Positions 1 to 10,700 of a stretch of 64,000 nucleotides of DNA are shown piece by piece. Numbering within the stretch: the first letter of the stretch is position 1; every line of letters begins with the position of its first letter. The DNA is from Ruminococcus sp. AM36-2AA (GTDB lineage Bacteria; Bacillota; Clostridia; Lachnospirales; Lachnospiraceae): the NCBI RefSeq assembly GCF_003461955.1, contig NZ_QTYB01000001.1, forward strand, positions 435,155-499,154. Reading direction: 5' to 3'. The notes below the pieces were generated by a model, which did no database searches, was not told the DNA's origin, and saw only the letters and a program-made list of their open reading frames with translations. Both the position numbers and the translations under genes were made by a program.

Positions 1-3000
1 ATCGTAAAGATGATCAGGAATTCATTGATAGTTATGATTCTGGAAAGTACTATAGCGTAAAGCTGTATGATCCTGATTATGAGGAACTAAGTTTTCTTGA
101 TCTAGTCTTAAAACATGCAGATGTTCCTGGATGGAAAGTCGGAACAGTTGATCATCTTGAAGAAGCGATAGCAGCTAATAAAAAGGCCGAAGCAGAAACA
201 GATCCGGAGAAAAAGCAAGAACTTTTATCTGAGGCGGCAAAAATGCTTCCTAATAGAATTTGTAACTTTCAGGTTGATGATAAATCCGTATTTTCATTTT
301 TGACACAGGAAGCAGCAACCGCTTATGATTGTGTATTTGAATTTGATACAGAAAATATGTTGATCAATGTTCATGATATTGCTGATTTTGGAAAAGATAC
401 AGATATCATTATTGGATTTCGTAATATTCAGAATAAAGTATCCATGTCACGTGATGATAGTATGGTTACTCAATTCTATGTAGATGGGCTTGATGATTAC
501 GGAATAGATCAAGCAAACTACGGAAGCTCGATATTGACCGATCTCTCCTATTTTGCAAGGGAGCCATATATGGATGATAGCCTTGTAAAGAAATATAAAG
601 AATGGGCAGATTACAGATATAATGAAGACAATATTAAATCTTATATGGAATTATCCAAATCATATAATAAACAAAATGAAATATTGGCAGAACTAAGAGA
701 TCGTGTACCGACTGATACAGTAGAAAATAATTGGTTTGAATCTAAAATTGATGATTTGATTACGGCATACAATGATAATGTTGCGATTATCAATGGGTTA
801 CAATCTCTATATGTAGATGAAGATGGAAACACAGATCTTCAGGCATTAAAAAATAGTAGCGATTGGTCTATGTATGAATCTATCATGAATTATACTCTTC
901 CGGCCATTGTAGCTGCAATCCAAGCAAAGGACGAAGATGATAAAAAAGATATCAGCGATAAAATAACGGATAATAATGTCATTAAGTTTTCAGAGTATGG
1001 AAACGGTAATCTTCTATCTAATGTAAATCCTGTTGTTATTGATACATACTGGATTCCCAATGGAATCGATCTTGCAGATATTAATACTGTTCTATTAGAG
1101 TATGATCCTACAAATTCAACAACTGGTTCTCCGTCTTATGGTATTACAAGAGGAATTCGTTTTAATAAGAAAAAAGATGGAGAATTTGGCGTAATTCAAA
1201 AGAAAATAAGCATCACCCCAGATAGTAAACATACTATTAGCTGTTTTGTTAAATCCGATGTTCCATGTACATTTCAACTTGGCTATAGAACAAATGGAGA
1301 TAATTCTAGTTTTACCGTGCAAAAAATCAGCTTAAATGGACTGCAGACGGTTTGGCAAAAAATCTCTTATACATTTTCAACAAGCAGTCACTTAATTGAT
1401 GTATGCTTTAAAAGTAATGGATCCTGCACGATTTGTGGGATGCAGCTTGAATTAGGTGAATCTGCCAAAAAGTTTGGATATTTTATTCAATCCGAAGATG
1501 CTATGAAATCTTATGAAACAGATTGGAAATTATATGGTATTGATGAGCTTGAAACGAAAATTTCTACATATAAAAAATGTATGGAGACTCTTGAAAAAGG
1601 AGGACTTAACAAACCATATCAAGAAGGTACAGATTATGAAGAAGACTATGCCAATCAGATGTACCAGACATATGATGATTATAAGAAATTAAAGGCCCAA
1701 GCAGAAGCAGCTCTTAAAGAAAGACAAGCTGAATATGATGCAGCCAGAAAACCACAGGATGAAGTTCAGTCAAAACGTATAAAATTCGCAGAGGCTGTTA
1801 CCTGGGAAAAATATGGAAAAGAATATAATAATATCTATACAGATTGTAATCATGAACATATTTATTCTAAGTTTACAGAAGAAGAATTATTAATTCTTAA
1901 AACATTGACACGTCAAGCAACTTATTCTAATGAGAATATCATCACTACTTCTCTTACTACTACAGAATCTGCTGTAGATAAATGTAAAGAATTATATGAC
2001 GATGCTGTAGATGAATTATATGCAGAATCACATCCTCAATATGAATACACAGATGAAGTCGAAAATATTTATGCTCTTCCGGAATTTAAAGAGTATCATG
2101 ATCAGCTGAATATCAATGATTTTATCTACTTAGAGACAGATGATAATGAATATGTAAAACTCCGTGTAACAGAAATATCCTATAATCCTTGTGATATGGA
2201 TGAATCTATGGATATTACATTCACAAGTCCTACTATATATAAGACAAAACGAAATGATTTTAATAAAATTCTTGACGCAGCAATAAATAGATCTTCTCAC
2301 GATGGTGGAACTGTACAGGGAGTGAACAAAATTTCTGATACGTCTAGTTATGTGATCAATTCTGATGTAATTCAAAGATTATTTGCGAACCCGGTATTTT
2401 CTACTAAAACAACCGGAATGACAACTGGTAATTCGGGAGATATCACTGCGAATAAAATTGTGACACAGTTATTGAATGCAGATGAAGGTATTATCAAGAA
2501 ATTAACTTCCGAATTAGTCTATTCCGATTATATCAAAGCAAAAGAACGATATTCTATATATAATAAAAATTCTGAAGAATATCAAGATATTATTTGGTAT
2601 GATGAATCAGATTATGCCAATAGTCTAAAACTTGGTTTAATGGGAAAGGTTATTGGAACCATAAATCCATTGAACGCTTATTTAGAATTTAAAGATCAGG
2701 ACGATACTATTTATATACATGGAAATTTAGATACTTCATCAAACAGAATTTTATGTTCCGAATTACAAGTGCCAAATAATACTAATTTAACTGGAACTAT
2801 ATCTTTAGAACCGTCTCAAGGAAAAATAATAATGAATAATGTTATGGTGGACGCTATAAAGAATTGTCATTCTCATAATCAAATTCAGACTAATACTCTT
2901 GCATTACGCATAAATAGTACAAATATTTCTATGTATCAAGATCCTGATGCAGGATGGCAGCCATTAGGAACAAATACTTATACAGATAGAACCCAGGCTC

Positions 3001-3515
3001 CTTCTTTAGGTACAAATTCTAATATGTATAACAGTTTGTATCTTGCAGGAGGGATTCAGTCTTTGGGTACATATAATGTAACGACTAGCAGCGGAAATTC
3101 TATTTATGTTACAAAAGAAGGATATATCCGAAAGTATGTTGCGTCCTCTTCTTCTATGAGCTTAAAAAATCATATCAAAGAAATATCTTATGACGATGCA
3201 AAACCTTTATTAGATTCTCGTATATTTTCATTTAGATATAATTCGGAACTATATTCTTTAGAAAATCAGGAAGAATCAAAAAAAGATCGATATGGGTTTA
3301 TTCTCGAAGATCTTGAAAAAACATTCCCAATGGCAGTCGAACATGATGAAGATGGATTACCCTCTTCTTGGTGTTTGCAAGTTGTGGTTCCAACGCATTT
3401 AGCAATTACAAAAGAACATGAGCATGAAATTAAGCAGCTAAAAATAGAAAATGAACAGCTTCGAAAGGAGCTTGACTTATTAAAGGAGGAAATTCATGAA
3501 ATTTCAAAAAATTAA
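1..3515 (+). CDS. Phage tail hub / tail-associated protein, S74-like C-terminus (5' partial)
   Basis: The frame is open from the left edge (first full codon at base 3), so the start lies outside the window; at least 1,171 residues are present. The N-terminal part resembles the phage minor structural protein / prophage tail family (tail hub with appended endopeptidase or adhesin modules), including a Gln-Glu-Ala-Ala-rich stretch followed by a FEFDTEN motif around bases 310-350. The middle is a helical, coiled-coil segment interrupted by a beta-rich, carbohydrate-binding-like insert (about bases 950-1480). The C-terminus carries a Ser-x4-Lys dyad in SSMSLKNHIKE (near base 3160) followed by a Leu/Glu heptad coiled coil, the layout of the S74 intramolecular chaperone, although the usual Arg before Leu-Lys is Ser. 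It probably forms the tail tip and organises the distal fibres. Family assignment is from motif recall; the S74 activity is an inference. Confidence 0.75.
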   Translation, partial: RKDDQEFIDSYDSGKYYSVKLYDPDYEELSFLDLVLKHADVPGWKVGTVDHLEEAIAANKKAEAETDPEKKQELLSEAAKMLPNRICNFQVDDKSVFSFLTQEAATAYDCVFEFDTENMLINVHDIADFGKDTDIIIGFRNIQNKVSMSRDDSMVTQFYVDGLDDYGIDQANYGSSILTDLSYFAREPYMDDSLVKKYKEWADYRYNEDNIKSYMELSKSYNKQNEILAELRDRVPTDTVENNWFESKIDDLITAYNDNVAIINGLQSLYVDEDGNTDLQALKNSSDWSMYESIMNYTLPAIVAAIQAKDEDDKKDISDKITDNNVIKFSEYGNGNLLSNVNPVVIDTYWIPNGIDLADINTVLLEYDPTNSTTGSPSYGITRGIRFNKKKDGEFGVIQKKISITPDSKHTISCFVKSDVPCTFQLGYRTNGDNSSFTVQKISLNGLQTVWQKISYTFSTSSHLIDVCFKSNGSCTICGMQLELGESAKKFGYFIQSEDAMKSYETDWKLYGIDELETKISTYKKCMETLEKGGLNKPYQEGTDYEEDYANQMYQTYDDYKKLKAQAEAALKERQAEYDAARKPQDEVQSKRIKFAEAVTWEKYGKEYNNIYTDCNHEHIYSKFTEEELLILKTLTRQATYSNENIITTSLTTTESAVDKCKELYDDAVDELYAESHPQYEYTDEVENIYALPEFKEYHDQLNINDFIYLETDDNEYVKLRVTEISYNPCDMDESMDITFTSPTIYKTKRNDFNKILDAAINRSSHDGGTVQGVNKISDTSSYVINSDVIQRLFANPVFSTKTTGMTTGNSGDITANKIVTQLLNADEGIIKKLTSELVYSDYIKAKERYSIYNKNSEEYQDIIWYDESDYANSLKLGLMGKVIGTINPLNAYLEFKDQDDTIYIHGNLDTSSNRILCSELQVPNNTNLTGTISLEPSQGKIIMNNVMVDAIKNCHSHNQIQTNTLALRINSTNISMYQDPDAGWQPLGTNTYTDRTQAPSLGTNSNMYNSLYLAGGIQSLGTYNVTTSSGNSIYVTKEGYIRKYVASSSSMSLKNHIKEISYDDAKPLLDSRIFSFRYNSELYSLENQEESKKDRYGFILEDLEKTFPMAVEHDEDGLPSSWCLQVVVPTHLAITKEHEHEIKQLKIENEQLRKELDLLKEEIHEISKN

Positions 3516-4398
3516 AGTAAATGATGATAAAACATATTCCTGTTTTTATATCCATAAAGTCGATAGTAGTTATATAGAATTTTGTATTGTCGGAGATGAT
3601 ATTGCGGCAGTCAAAGATAGTTTTTCAAAAATTCATGAACTTACAACATACAATGAAGACGGAACTGTTAATTACATCTCAAATCAGTATAACAAAATGA
3701 CAGATGTTCGTATTTTTTTTGAATATATGGAATTGAAACTTGAAGAGATTGAAGACGAATCAGTCCTTACAGAAGTTGACAAAACTACATTAAAAGAAAA
3801 TCCAAACGCAGAGAGATGGTTTGGTGGTATTCAGGTAAAAATTATTGCGTATGATGATATCAAGGATCAGGTAAAAGAAATTAGAGAAACATTAAAAATT
3901 GATGTGGATACATCAGCTATGAATCTTGATGATTATAGAAATTATATAATTGCTCAGATGTCAGATGCATGTTCTGCTGCTATTGAAAAAGGCGCAGAGG
4001 TTAAAACATCAAAAGGTGAAATTCAATTCTCATACTCTCTTACTGATCAATCAAATCTTAAAACTCTTGTTATGTCCGCAGCGGGTAGCGATCTTGATTG
4101 CCCGTATTACTCTTCTGATTCTCATTGTTATATCCTGACAAGTGAAGATATTATTGCGATTTGGATTGCATGTGAATCTAATATCCTTGCACAGAGAGCT
4201 TATTATAATGCTCTTCTTGAGTATGTAAAAACGCTTTCAACTAAAGATGAAATTGCAAAAGTGACATATGGTATGGAACTTCCAGAAGAATATAAAAATA
4301 AAATGGAAGAATCTGCTGCTTGTGGACAGGCTATTATTCAAGCTACATTAGCAAAATATAAAGGAAATAATTCAGAAACTACAACAGACAATAAATAA
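3496..4398 (+). CDS. Phage structural accessory protein, DUF4376-like
   Basis: 300 residues, starting inside the last codons of the tail-hub gene behind an AAAGGAGG ribosome site, so translation is coupled to it. No signal peptide or membrane helix is visible. The C-terminal third (FSYSLTDQSNLKTLV, then a CPYY...HCYILTSEDI pattern) resembles the DUF4376-type domain found in phage proteins next to tail fibres; the exact family is not certain. The C-terminal tail is Thr/Asn-rich and probably disordered. Its position between hub and fibre genes suggests a baseplate or fibre-attachment role, which is inference. Confidence 0.6.
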   Translation: MKFQKIKVNDDKTYSCFYIHKVDSSYIEFCIVGDDIAAVKDSFSKIHELTTYNEDGTVNYISNQYNKMTDVRIFFEYMELKLEEIEDESVLTEVDKTTLKENPNAERWFGGIQVKIIAYDDIKDQVKEIRETLKIDVDTSAMNLDDYRNYIIAQMSDACSAAIEKGAEVKTSKGEIQFSYSLTDQSNLKTLVMSAAGSDLDCPYYSSDSHCYILTSEDIIAIWIACESNILAQRAYYNALLEYVKTLSTKDEIAKVTYGMELPEEYKNKMEESAACGQAIIQATLAKYKGNNSETTTDNK

Positions 4399-4428
4399 GT
4401 GAAAAAATGAATAAAAGGAGAAATTTAT

Positions 4429-4830
4429 ATGAAAATGACAAACGGATTAATTGATGCACTTTTAACAGCACTCAGCCAGAAAGAATTTATTAGTGGAGCT
4501 ACTAAACAGACTGGTTATGCAATCTATAGAAATTTACGGATTCTTACTGAAGAAAACAAAGATTATACAAAAATGATTGGCGAACTCTTGAAAAAATACG
4601 GAAAAGAAAATGAAAATGGCGGATATTACATTGATCAGGATGATAAAGACGCTATGGATGCATTTTACAAAGAGCTTGTCCCTATCTCAAATATGATCGT
4701 AGACGTAAATTTATATCAGATTGACAAAAAAGACTTTGATCTTCCTTATTGCGAAACTGCTACCCCTCAGCAGTATGCTCTAATCGAGGAGTGTCTTGTA
4801 AAAAATGAACCTGAATCAGATGAAAAGTGA
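4429..4830 (+). CDS. Small phage protein, possibly DUF1617-like
   Basis: 133 residues with a clear AAAGGAG ribosome site. It is highly charged and mostly helical, with no membrane segment or cysteine-rich motif. Length and composition recall the DUF1617 family, which sits between tail genes and lysis genes in Firmicutes phages, but the match is from memory and weak. The charged C-terminal end is followed after 17 bp by a membrane-protein gene. No catalytic motif is recognised. Confidence 0.5.
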   Translation: MKMTNGLIDALLTALSQKEFISGATKQTGYAIYRNLRILTEENKDYTKMIGELLKKYGKENENGGYYIDQDDKDAMDAFYKELVPISNMIVDVNLYQIDKKDFDLPYCETATPQQYALIEECLVKNEPESDEK

Positions 4831-4847
4831 TTGGTGTGATATGAAAA

Positions 4848-5297
4848 ATGGATATTAAAAATTTCATAAAATATTTATTGCTATTTACATTCTCCGGATA
4901 TATATATGTATGTCTTGAAATATTATTTCGTGGTCGAAGCGATATCACTATGATGTTCTGTGCATCTATCTGTGTTATTCCAATGGTTATATTAAACAAC
5001 AAATTCACATATGAAATGGATTTTTTATTACAAATTATCCTATGTACTATATTTGCCACGATTATTGAATTTATATTTGGAATTATTTTTAATACAGATT
5101 ATCACATTTGGGATTACAGGAATATGCCTTTAAATTTATATGGAATGGTATGTTTGCCATTTTCATTTTTATGGATGTTTATAGCATCTTTAGTAATTCC
5201 TCTTATGGATTGGATAGATTATTATATTTTTAATTATCGTCCGGATACAAAACCATATTATAAAATATTTGGTAAGAAAATATGGCAAATGAAATAA
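4848..5297 (+). CDS. Four-helix membrane protein, CmpB / putative ABC-transporter type IV-like
   Basis: 149 residues with about four hydrophobic helices (roughly residues 6-24, 30-48, 58-82, 100-122) and a basic C-terminus. The segment WDYRNMPLNLYG followed by CLPFSFLW is the hallmark I associate with the Firmicutes CmpB-type membrane family (PF06541-like), usually a host protein. Finding it among baseplate genes is unusual; such morons can alter the host envelope or block superinfection, but nothing here proves either. It lies downstream of the small DUF1617-like gene with a short gap and is followed by a hairpin. It lacks the charged holin tail and there is a separate holin near 27.7 kb. 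Confidence 0.6.
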   Translation: MDIKNFIKYLLLFTFSGYIYVCLEILFRGRSDITMMFCASICVIPMVILNNKFTYEMDFLLQIILCTIFATIIEFIFGIIFNTDYHIWDYRNMPLNLYGMVCLPFSFLWMFIASLVIPLMDWIDYYIFNYRPDTKPYYKIFGKKIWQMK

Positions 5298-5306
5298 AGT
5301 AATTAT

Positions 5307-5340
5307 GGAAGAGGCTGGCTCGTGCGGTCTCTTCTGTTTT
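5307..5340 (+). terminator. Weak hairpin terminator after the membrane-protein gene
   Basis: GAAGAG (5308-5313) pairs with CTCTTC (5329-5334), followed by TGTTTTAT. The stem is short and the T-run imperfect, so it may attenuate rather than end transcription before the next fibre gene. Confidence 0.35.
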
Positions 5341-5364
5341 ATATAGAAAAGGAGGTCAAAATTA

Positions 5365-7017
5365 ATGGCTGACTTAATTGTAAAATCAGAAGAAATAATC
5401 GATGGTGTTAAACTTGATGATAATTCTATTGGTTATTTTAATTATAAAACATTAGCAAATAAGCCTAAATCAGATGTTACTTTAGCTAAAGCTGGATGGT
5501 TTGCTGACTCAGAAATTGTTGGAGAAAAATTCGATCTAATTTTTGATGATAATGACACTCATTCAAAAGAAAATCCCGATGTTAAGGATGAATTTATAAG
5601 TAAAATCATAAATAAAAATCCTATTAGATCTGTAAATTATGATGGACCACTTTCTGGTAATGGTTATAGTACAAAAGGAGTTTTTGTCGATTTAAAAGAA
5701 GGCTTTATACATACGCCAGGATTATATACTACAAATTCAAAAGCTTATATACGTGGCGATATAACAGCTACAAATCTAACATTAAATGATGGAGTAACAA
5801 TTCCGGCAAGTAAAATAGATACATTACATAAGGTTGCTACATCTGGAAATTATGAAGATTTAAATAGCAGACCTGTGGTATTAGAGTTAGATCATGCTTA
5901 TGGCAATTTAACAGATAAAGAATTACCTGGAATATCAGTCACATCTGATGGTAAATTAACTGCAAATAATGCTGATCTTAGCGGAATATTTGCCGGGACA
6001 TTTAATGGCAAAGCAAATATTTCTAGTGGGAATATTGGCGGAGTAACTATTAATGAAGATGGGAAGTTAATTATTCCAGCAGATCAAATTACAGGATTAA
6101 CAAAATTAACTGGTGAAAAAGGTGAAATTGATTTAAACGCTGGAACATTTAATTTCGGATTAAATAATTTTGTTTTTAATAATGATCCCATAAATAGTGA
6201 TGGTGGTGCATTCTTTATTATTCGTCCAACTGGGGAAGAAGCGGTTTCTGCATGGATGGACAATACAAATACATTATATTTTAAAAAAGAAGTAGATAAC
6301 GATTATTATCAATCTTCTATATCAACAACAACATTAGGATTCTTAACAGACACGGATTCATCTAGTTACTCAATAAATAAAATATCATTTACAAATAATA
6401 ATACTACTTGTTCAATTGTATTTGATGGAAAAAATATTAAACTAGATAGCCCTCTTTTCTTAGATCATTATGAAAGAGCGCAATCTGAAACTAATAGAAT
6501 TTGGCGTAGGCCAATAGCCTCTGTAGGGTCTGATGGATTAAATATTGGTTATATGAAAGCTAAAACAAGTTCTGGGGGAACAAAACAGGTTGCCATCAAA
6601 GGTCAATGGGGAAAAGAGGACGTAAACGGAACCCCGATAAGTAATCAAGGCGTATGGGATAGTGGATTACAATATATCAATATTGACTCCACCTCTGATA
6701 TACGTCTTAAGGAAAATATTAAAGATTCTACTATTTCTGCATTACCGGTAATTATGGATATGAAAGTTCGTGAATTTGATTGGAAAGAAACGAAAGTTCA
6801 TCAGTCGCTTGGTTTAGTCGCTGATGAAATCGAGGAGCTTGATCCTCTCCTAACTATTGGAGGAGGTTATGAAAGCGATGGATCTATAAATATTAAAAGT
6901 ATCGACCGTCTTTTATTAACAGAATATGCGATTAAAGCGATCCAAGAGCAGCAAAATATTATTAACAAACAACAGAAAGAAATCAATACTTTAAAACAAG
7001 TTTTAAATATAAAATAA
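5365..7017 (+). CDS. Phage tail fibre with C-terminal S74 autoprotease/chaperone
   Basis: 550 residues behind AAAGGAGG. The N-terminus is a short baseplate-binding region; the centre contains repeated beta-rich segments (residues about 110-260, of the form DITATNLTLN, GKANISSGNIGG) typical of triple beta-helix shafts. Residues about 425-550 form a peptidase S74 / intramolecular chaperone domain: SDIRLKEN holds the Ser-x4-Lys dyad, followed by VREFDWKE, LGLVADE and LLTEYAIKAIQEQQ, then a coiled coil. In this family the domain folds the trimer and then cleaves itself off. The same module, nearly motif for motif, ends the fibre at 22086-25043, so the two genes share a recent common chaperone end. 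Confidence 0.85.
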   Translation: MADLIVKSEEIIDGVKLDDNSIGYFNYKTLANKPKSDVTLAKAGWFADSEIVGEKFDLIFDDNDTHSKENPDVKDEFISKIINKNPIRSVNYDGPLSGNGYSTKGVFVDLKEGFIHTPGLYTTNSKAYIRGDITATNLTLNDGVTIPASKIDTLHKVATSGNYEDLNSRPVVLELDHAYGNLTDKELPGISVTSDGKLTANNADLSGIFAGTFNGKANISSGNIGGVTINEDGKLIIPADQITGLTKLTGEKGEIDLNAGTFNFGLNNFVFNNDPINSDGGAFFIIRPTGEEAVSAWMDNTNTLYFKKEVDNDYYQSSISTTTLGFLTDTDSSSYSINKISFTNNNTTCSIVFDGKNIKLDSPLFLDHYERAQSETNRIWRRPIASVGSDGLNIGYMKAKTSSGGTKQVAIKGQWGKEDVNGTPISNQGVWDSGLQYINIDSTSDIRLKENIKDSTISALPVIMDMKVREFDWKETKVHQSLGLVADEIEELDPLLTIGGGYESDGSINIKSIDRLLLTEYAIKAIQEQQNIINKQQKEINTLKQVLNIK

Positions 7018-7030
7018 GGAGGTGCGATTA

Positions 7031-7750
7031 TTGTACACTCTAAAAATTTCAGACGAAAATACAGTGACTACAACTGTAAAAGAAAAAATTGTAGAACGCA
7101 GTAATTATGTTGACAAAATTCAAATAATTGTAGATCGTTTGTATCGAGAGCAAATTGATATGAGCAATGATACTACTGTATGGATGAAATACAAATTACC
7201 TATTACAAATAAGATTAAAATGACACAATTAGTAATTAATAATTCAGCTTACGAAAATGATTATATTCAGTATCTTATTCCTGCGGACGCCTATCTTACA
7301 GCTGAGGCTGGAGATATCGAAGTATCATTCACATTTCTTAAATTAATTCAAAATGAAGATGAATCTACTACTTCTTATATTCGTAAAACCACATCTGGTG
7401 TTATTCATATTTCTCCTCTTGCAGAATTTGACAAATATGAACCTTCCGAAATGTTTGATGAAATCGATCAAAGACTTCTTATGCTAATTGCGAAACAGAA
7501 GGATCTTGAATCATTAAATAAATCTATTTATAACAATATGATTAAGGATGTTCGATTAGATACAGAAAAAGAAAAGATTACACTTGTCAATAAAGAAGGC
7601 GAAGATACTGGAGACGGAATTCAAGTATCAGACCTATCTACAATTGTATCCAAAGACCTTATTGGAAAAGATCCGGACGGAAATCAAGATGGCGTTATTG
7701 ATTTGGATAAAGTTCCAGATCTTCAAAGCCTAGATTTATTATTAAAATAA
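7031..7750 (+). CDS. Baseplate-type phage protein
   Basis: About 239 residues. I chose the TTG at 7031 because AGGAGG at 7017-7022 lies 8 bp upstream; an in-frame GTG at 7022 would sit inside that ribosome site. The N-terminal 130 residues are beta-rich and look like the BppU/baseplate upper-protein N-terminal fold, followed by a short helical segment (LLMLIAKQKDLESLNKS) and a Leu/Asp-rich C-terminus. It directly precedes the giant adhesin, whose N-terminus also looks BppU-like, so it probably helps dock that protein. The fold assignment is inference. Confidence 0.6.
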   Translation: MYTLKISDENTVTTTVKEKIVERSNYVDKIQIIVDRLYREQIDMSNDTTVWMKYKLPITNKIKMTQLVINNSAYENDYIQYLIPADAYLTAEAGDIEVSFTFLKLIQNEDESTTSYIRKTTSGVIHISPLAEFDKYEPSEMFDEIDQRLLMLIAKQKDLESLNKSIYNNMIKDVRLDTEKEKITLVNKEGEDTGDGIQVSDLSTIVSKDLIGKDPDGNQDGVIDLDKVPDLQSLDLLLK

Positions 7751-7762
7751 AAGGAGTATGCT

Positions 7763-10700
7763 ATGTCATTTAAAGATTCAAAGGAAAAAATAATTACGGC
7801 TAACTCAGCACAAATAGCATCTTTGACTGCTGACTTAGCCGAATCCGTAGAAACAAATGATAATTATGAGACAGTTGATGGATACGACTATTATCCACAA
7901 TATTCTGATAATAAATATTCTACGGTTGATAATAATAAAAATATAACTATGGACGCCACTCAAATTAATATCACACAAGAATCTAATAGTCAATTCATTC
8001 CATTTCAGATTCCAAGATATTATGATGGTATTGACCTTTCCAATATGACTATTTGTATTCGATATGCAGATAGATTGAATGGTGATATTGTTGGAGAGTA
8101 TCCAGTAATTAATGTAATTCGAAATGATACATATATTCGATTTGGATGGTTGATTGATGACAAATTGACACAAAATGCTGGTGATTATATTTTTGAAATA
8201 CGTGCCACAGGACAAGTACCTGTATCTGATAATAAACTTGTTAATTATGCATGGAGTACAAGACCAAACGGTAAAATCAATGTATTACAAGGTATTAATA
8301 TTAACGGGGCAATTGAACCATCTGATTCTGGATGGATGACGGCATTTGAAAAAAGAATTATTAACTATACAGAAGATGCTAAAAACGCAGCAAAACAGGC
8401 CGCTGCTTCTGCTTCAAGTGTGGATGTCGACAATATTGCAAATTCGGTTATTAATAAAGTAACCGATAATTTTAATAAAACGTCTTCTTTAGAAAACTAT
8501 TATACAAAAAGCGAAATCAATGATCAAAAATCCGGAATAGATAATAGTCTTTCAAATATTAATTCGGAGATTAATAATGTAAAAGAATCTATACAAAATA
8601 TTGATGGATTAGCCAACCTTGATGTCTCATATAACAAAGAAAATCAGAAGCTTTCTTTATTATATAAAGATTCAAAGAAAGAAGTCGCCAATGCTATAAT
8701 TGATATTGACAGTCTTTCAAAACTACAAGTAAGATATACAACTTCTGATGGAAAAGGCGTATTAAGTTTTTATCAAGAAAATATTGAAGATCCAATTACA
8801 TCTGTAGAATTAGGATCTATTGATCCATCTGCTGAATGGATATCTTCACATATTACTCCGATTAGTAATAGTATTAATTCTATTCAAAAACAGCAGACAG
8901 AGGATGAAAAGAAAATCACAACACTGACATCTTCTGTAAAGGAAATAAAACGTGCCAATACAAATCGCGACAATAAGATTAAGACCAATGAAGATGCTAT
9001 TTTGGAGATAAGAACATCTGTAAGCGAAATTCCACAACTCAAAGAAAGCGTATCTCAAGCAACAAATACGGTTGCAAATATGAAACAGACTGTTGACGGA
9101 AATAAAGAAGCCGTAGATACTTTAGGAACAAATTTTGATGACTTAAAAAAAGAAGTCGATAAACTAAAAGAAAATCCGGCAGCTTCAGAATATGATGTAA
9201 ATTATGAAGGAAGCACATTTTCATGGATTAAGGATGGAGAAGTGTTAAAAACATTTAAGATAGAAGGTGGCGGTGGACAGACTACTACTTCTACTTTAAC
9301 CATAGAACGTATTACTCAGGCAGATGCTATTTTCTTATTGGGGAATAAAGCTATTATCGAATATACTTGGTCATCTGTGGATAATGTTGGTGATTCTACT
9401 GGAATAGGCACAGCGGTATGGAAAGTAGATAATACTACCGTATCTACTTCAACCGTTGGACAAGGTAAAAATAGCATTGATCTTACTAATTATCTTAAAA
9501 CAGGAACAAATTCTATCAGACTGTCTATTACCGATAGCGTTGGTACCTTATCAACAAAAACTTGGACAATCACTATTGTTGATTTCAAACTTGAAAGTTC
9601 TTTTGATGATACACTCTTCTATTCTGATGAAGTATCATTTAGGTATATTCCATATGGAAATATTAATAAAACAGTACATTTCATTCTTGATGGAAATGAA
9701 TTAAGTTCTGTAAATACTTCTGCTTCCGGAAGACAGTTGTCTTATGTACTCACTAAGCAATCTCATGGTGCACATTCACTTAAAGTTTATATGACAGCTA
9801 CTGTAAATAATCAAGATATCAAATCAGATACGATTATTAAAGATGTTATTTGGGTAGACCCAGATGATAGAACTCCTATTATTGGATGTTCTATGCAGGA
9901 ATTTACTGCAAAACAATATCATGCTACAAGTATTAATTATGTTGTATATGATCCGGACCACAACCCGGCAACCGTAAAATTATCAGTTGACGGAAATACA
10001 GTATCTACTCTTTCTGTAAATCGTACACAGCAGATCTGGAGTTATAAAGCAAGCACTGTTGGAAAACATGATTTAACAATTTCTTGTCGAAAAGTAACAA
10101 AGATACTTAAGGCTACTATTAAAAAACTGGATATTGATGTCGAGCCTATCACAGCAAACCTTGAGTTTGACTTTAATCCAGTAGGATTATCAAATAATGA
10201 TGTGAATAGATTATGGAAAGATAGCAAACATCCAGAAGTCACACTTACTGTATCCGATAATTTTGACTGGACAAATGGTGGATATCAGATTGATGACAAG
10301 GGAGATCAGTATTTTTGTGTAAAAGCAGGAACAAAAGCCACCATAAACTATAATTTGTTTGGGAAGGATCCTAAACAAACTGGTTCCGAATTTAAGATAA
10401 TCTTTAAAACTAAAAATGTAAGAGACGCATCCGCAACATTTTTATCATGTATTTCTGCATCAGATGATAAGCCAGTTGGATTGGAAATGAATGTACATGA
10501 AGCGTATATCAAATCTTCTGTGGACAATCTATACTTCCCGTACAGCGAAGAGGATGTCATCGAATATGAGTTTGATATTAATGCTCTTGATACTAAAAAA
10601 GCCACCACTTCTATAATAATGACATATGAAGATGGCTGTGGCGGAAGACCAATGATTTACGATAATACACATAGATTACATCAGTATACTCCAGTCCCTA

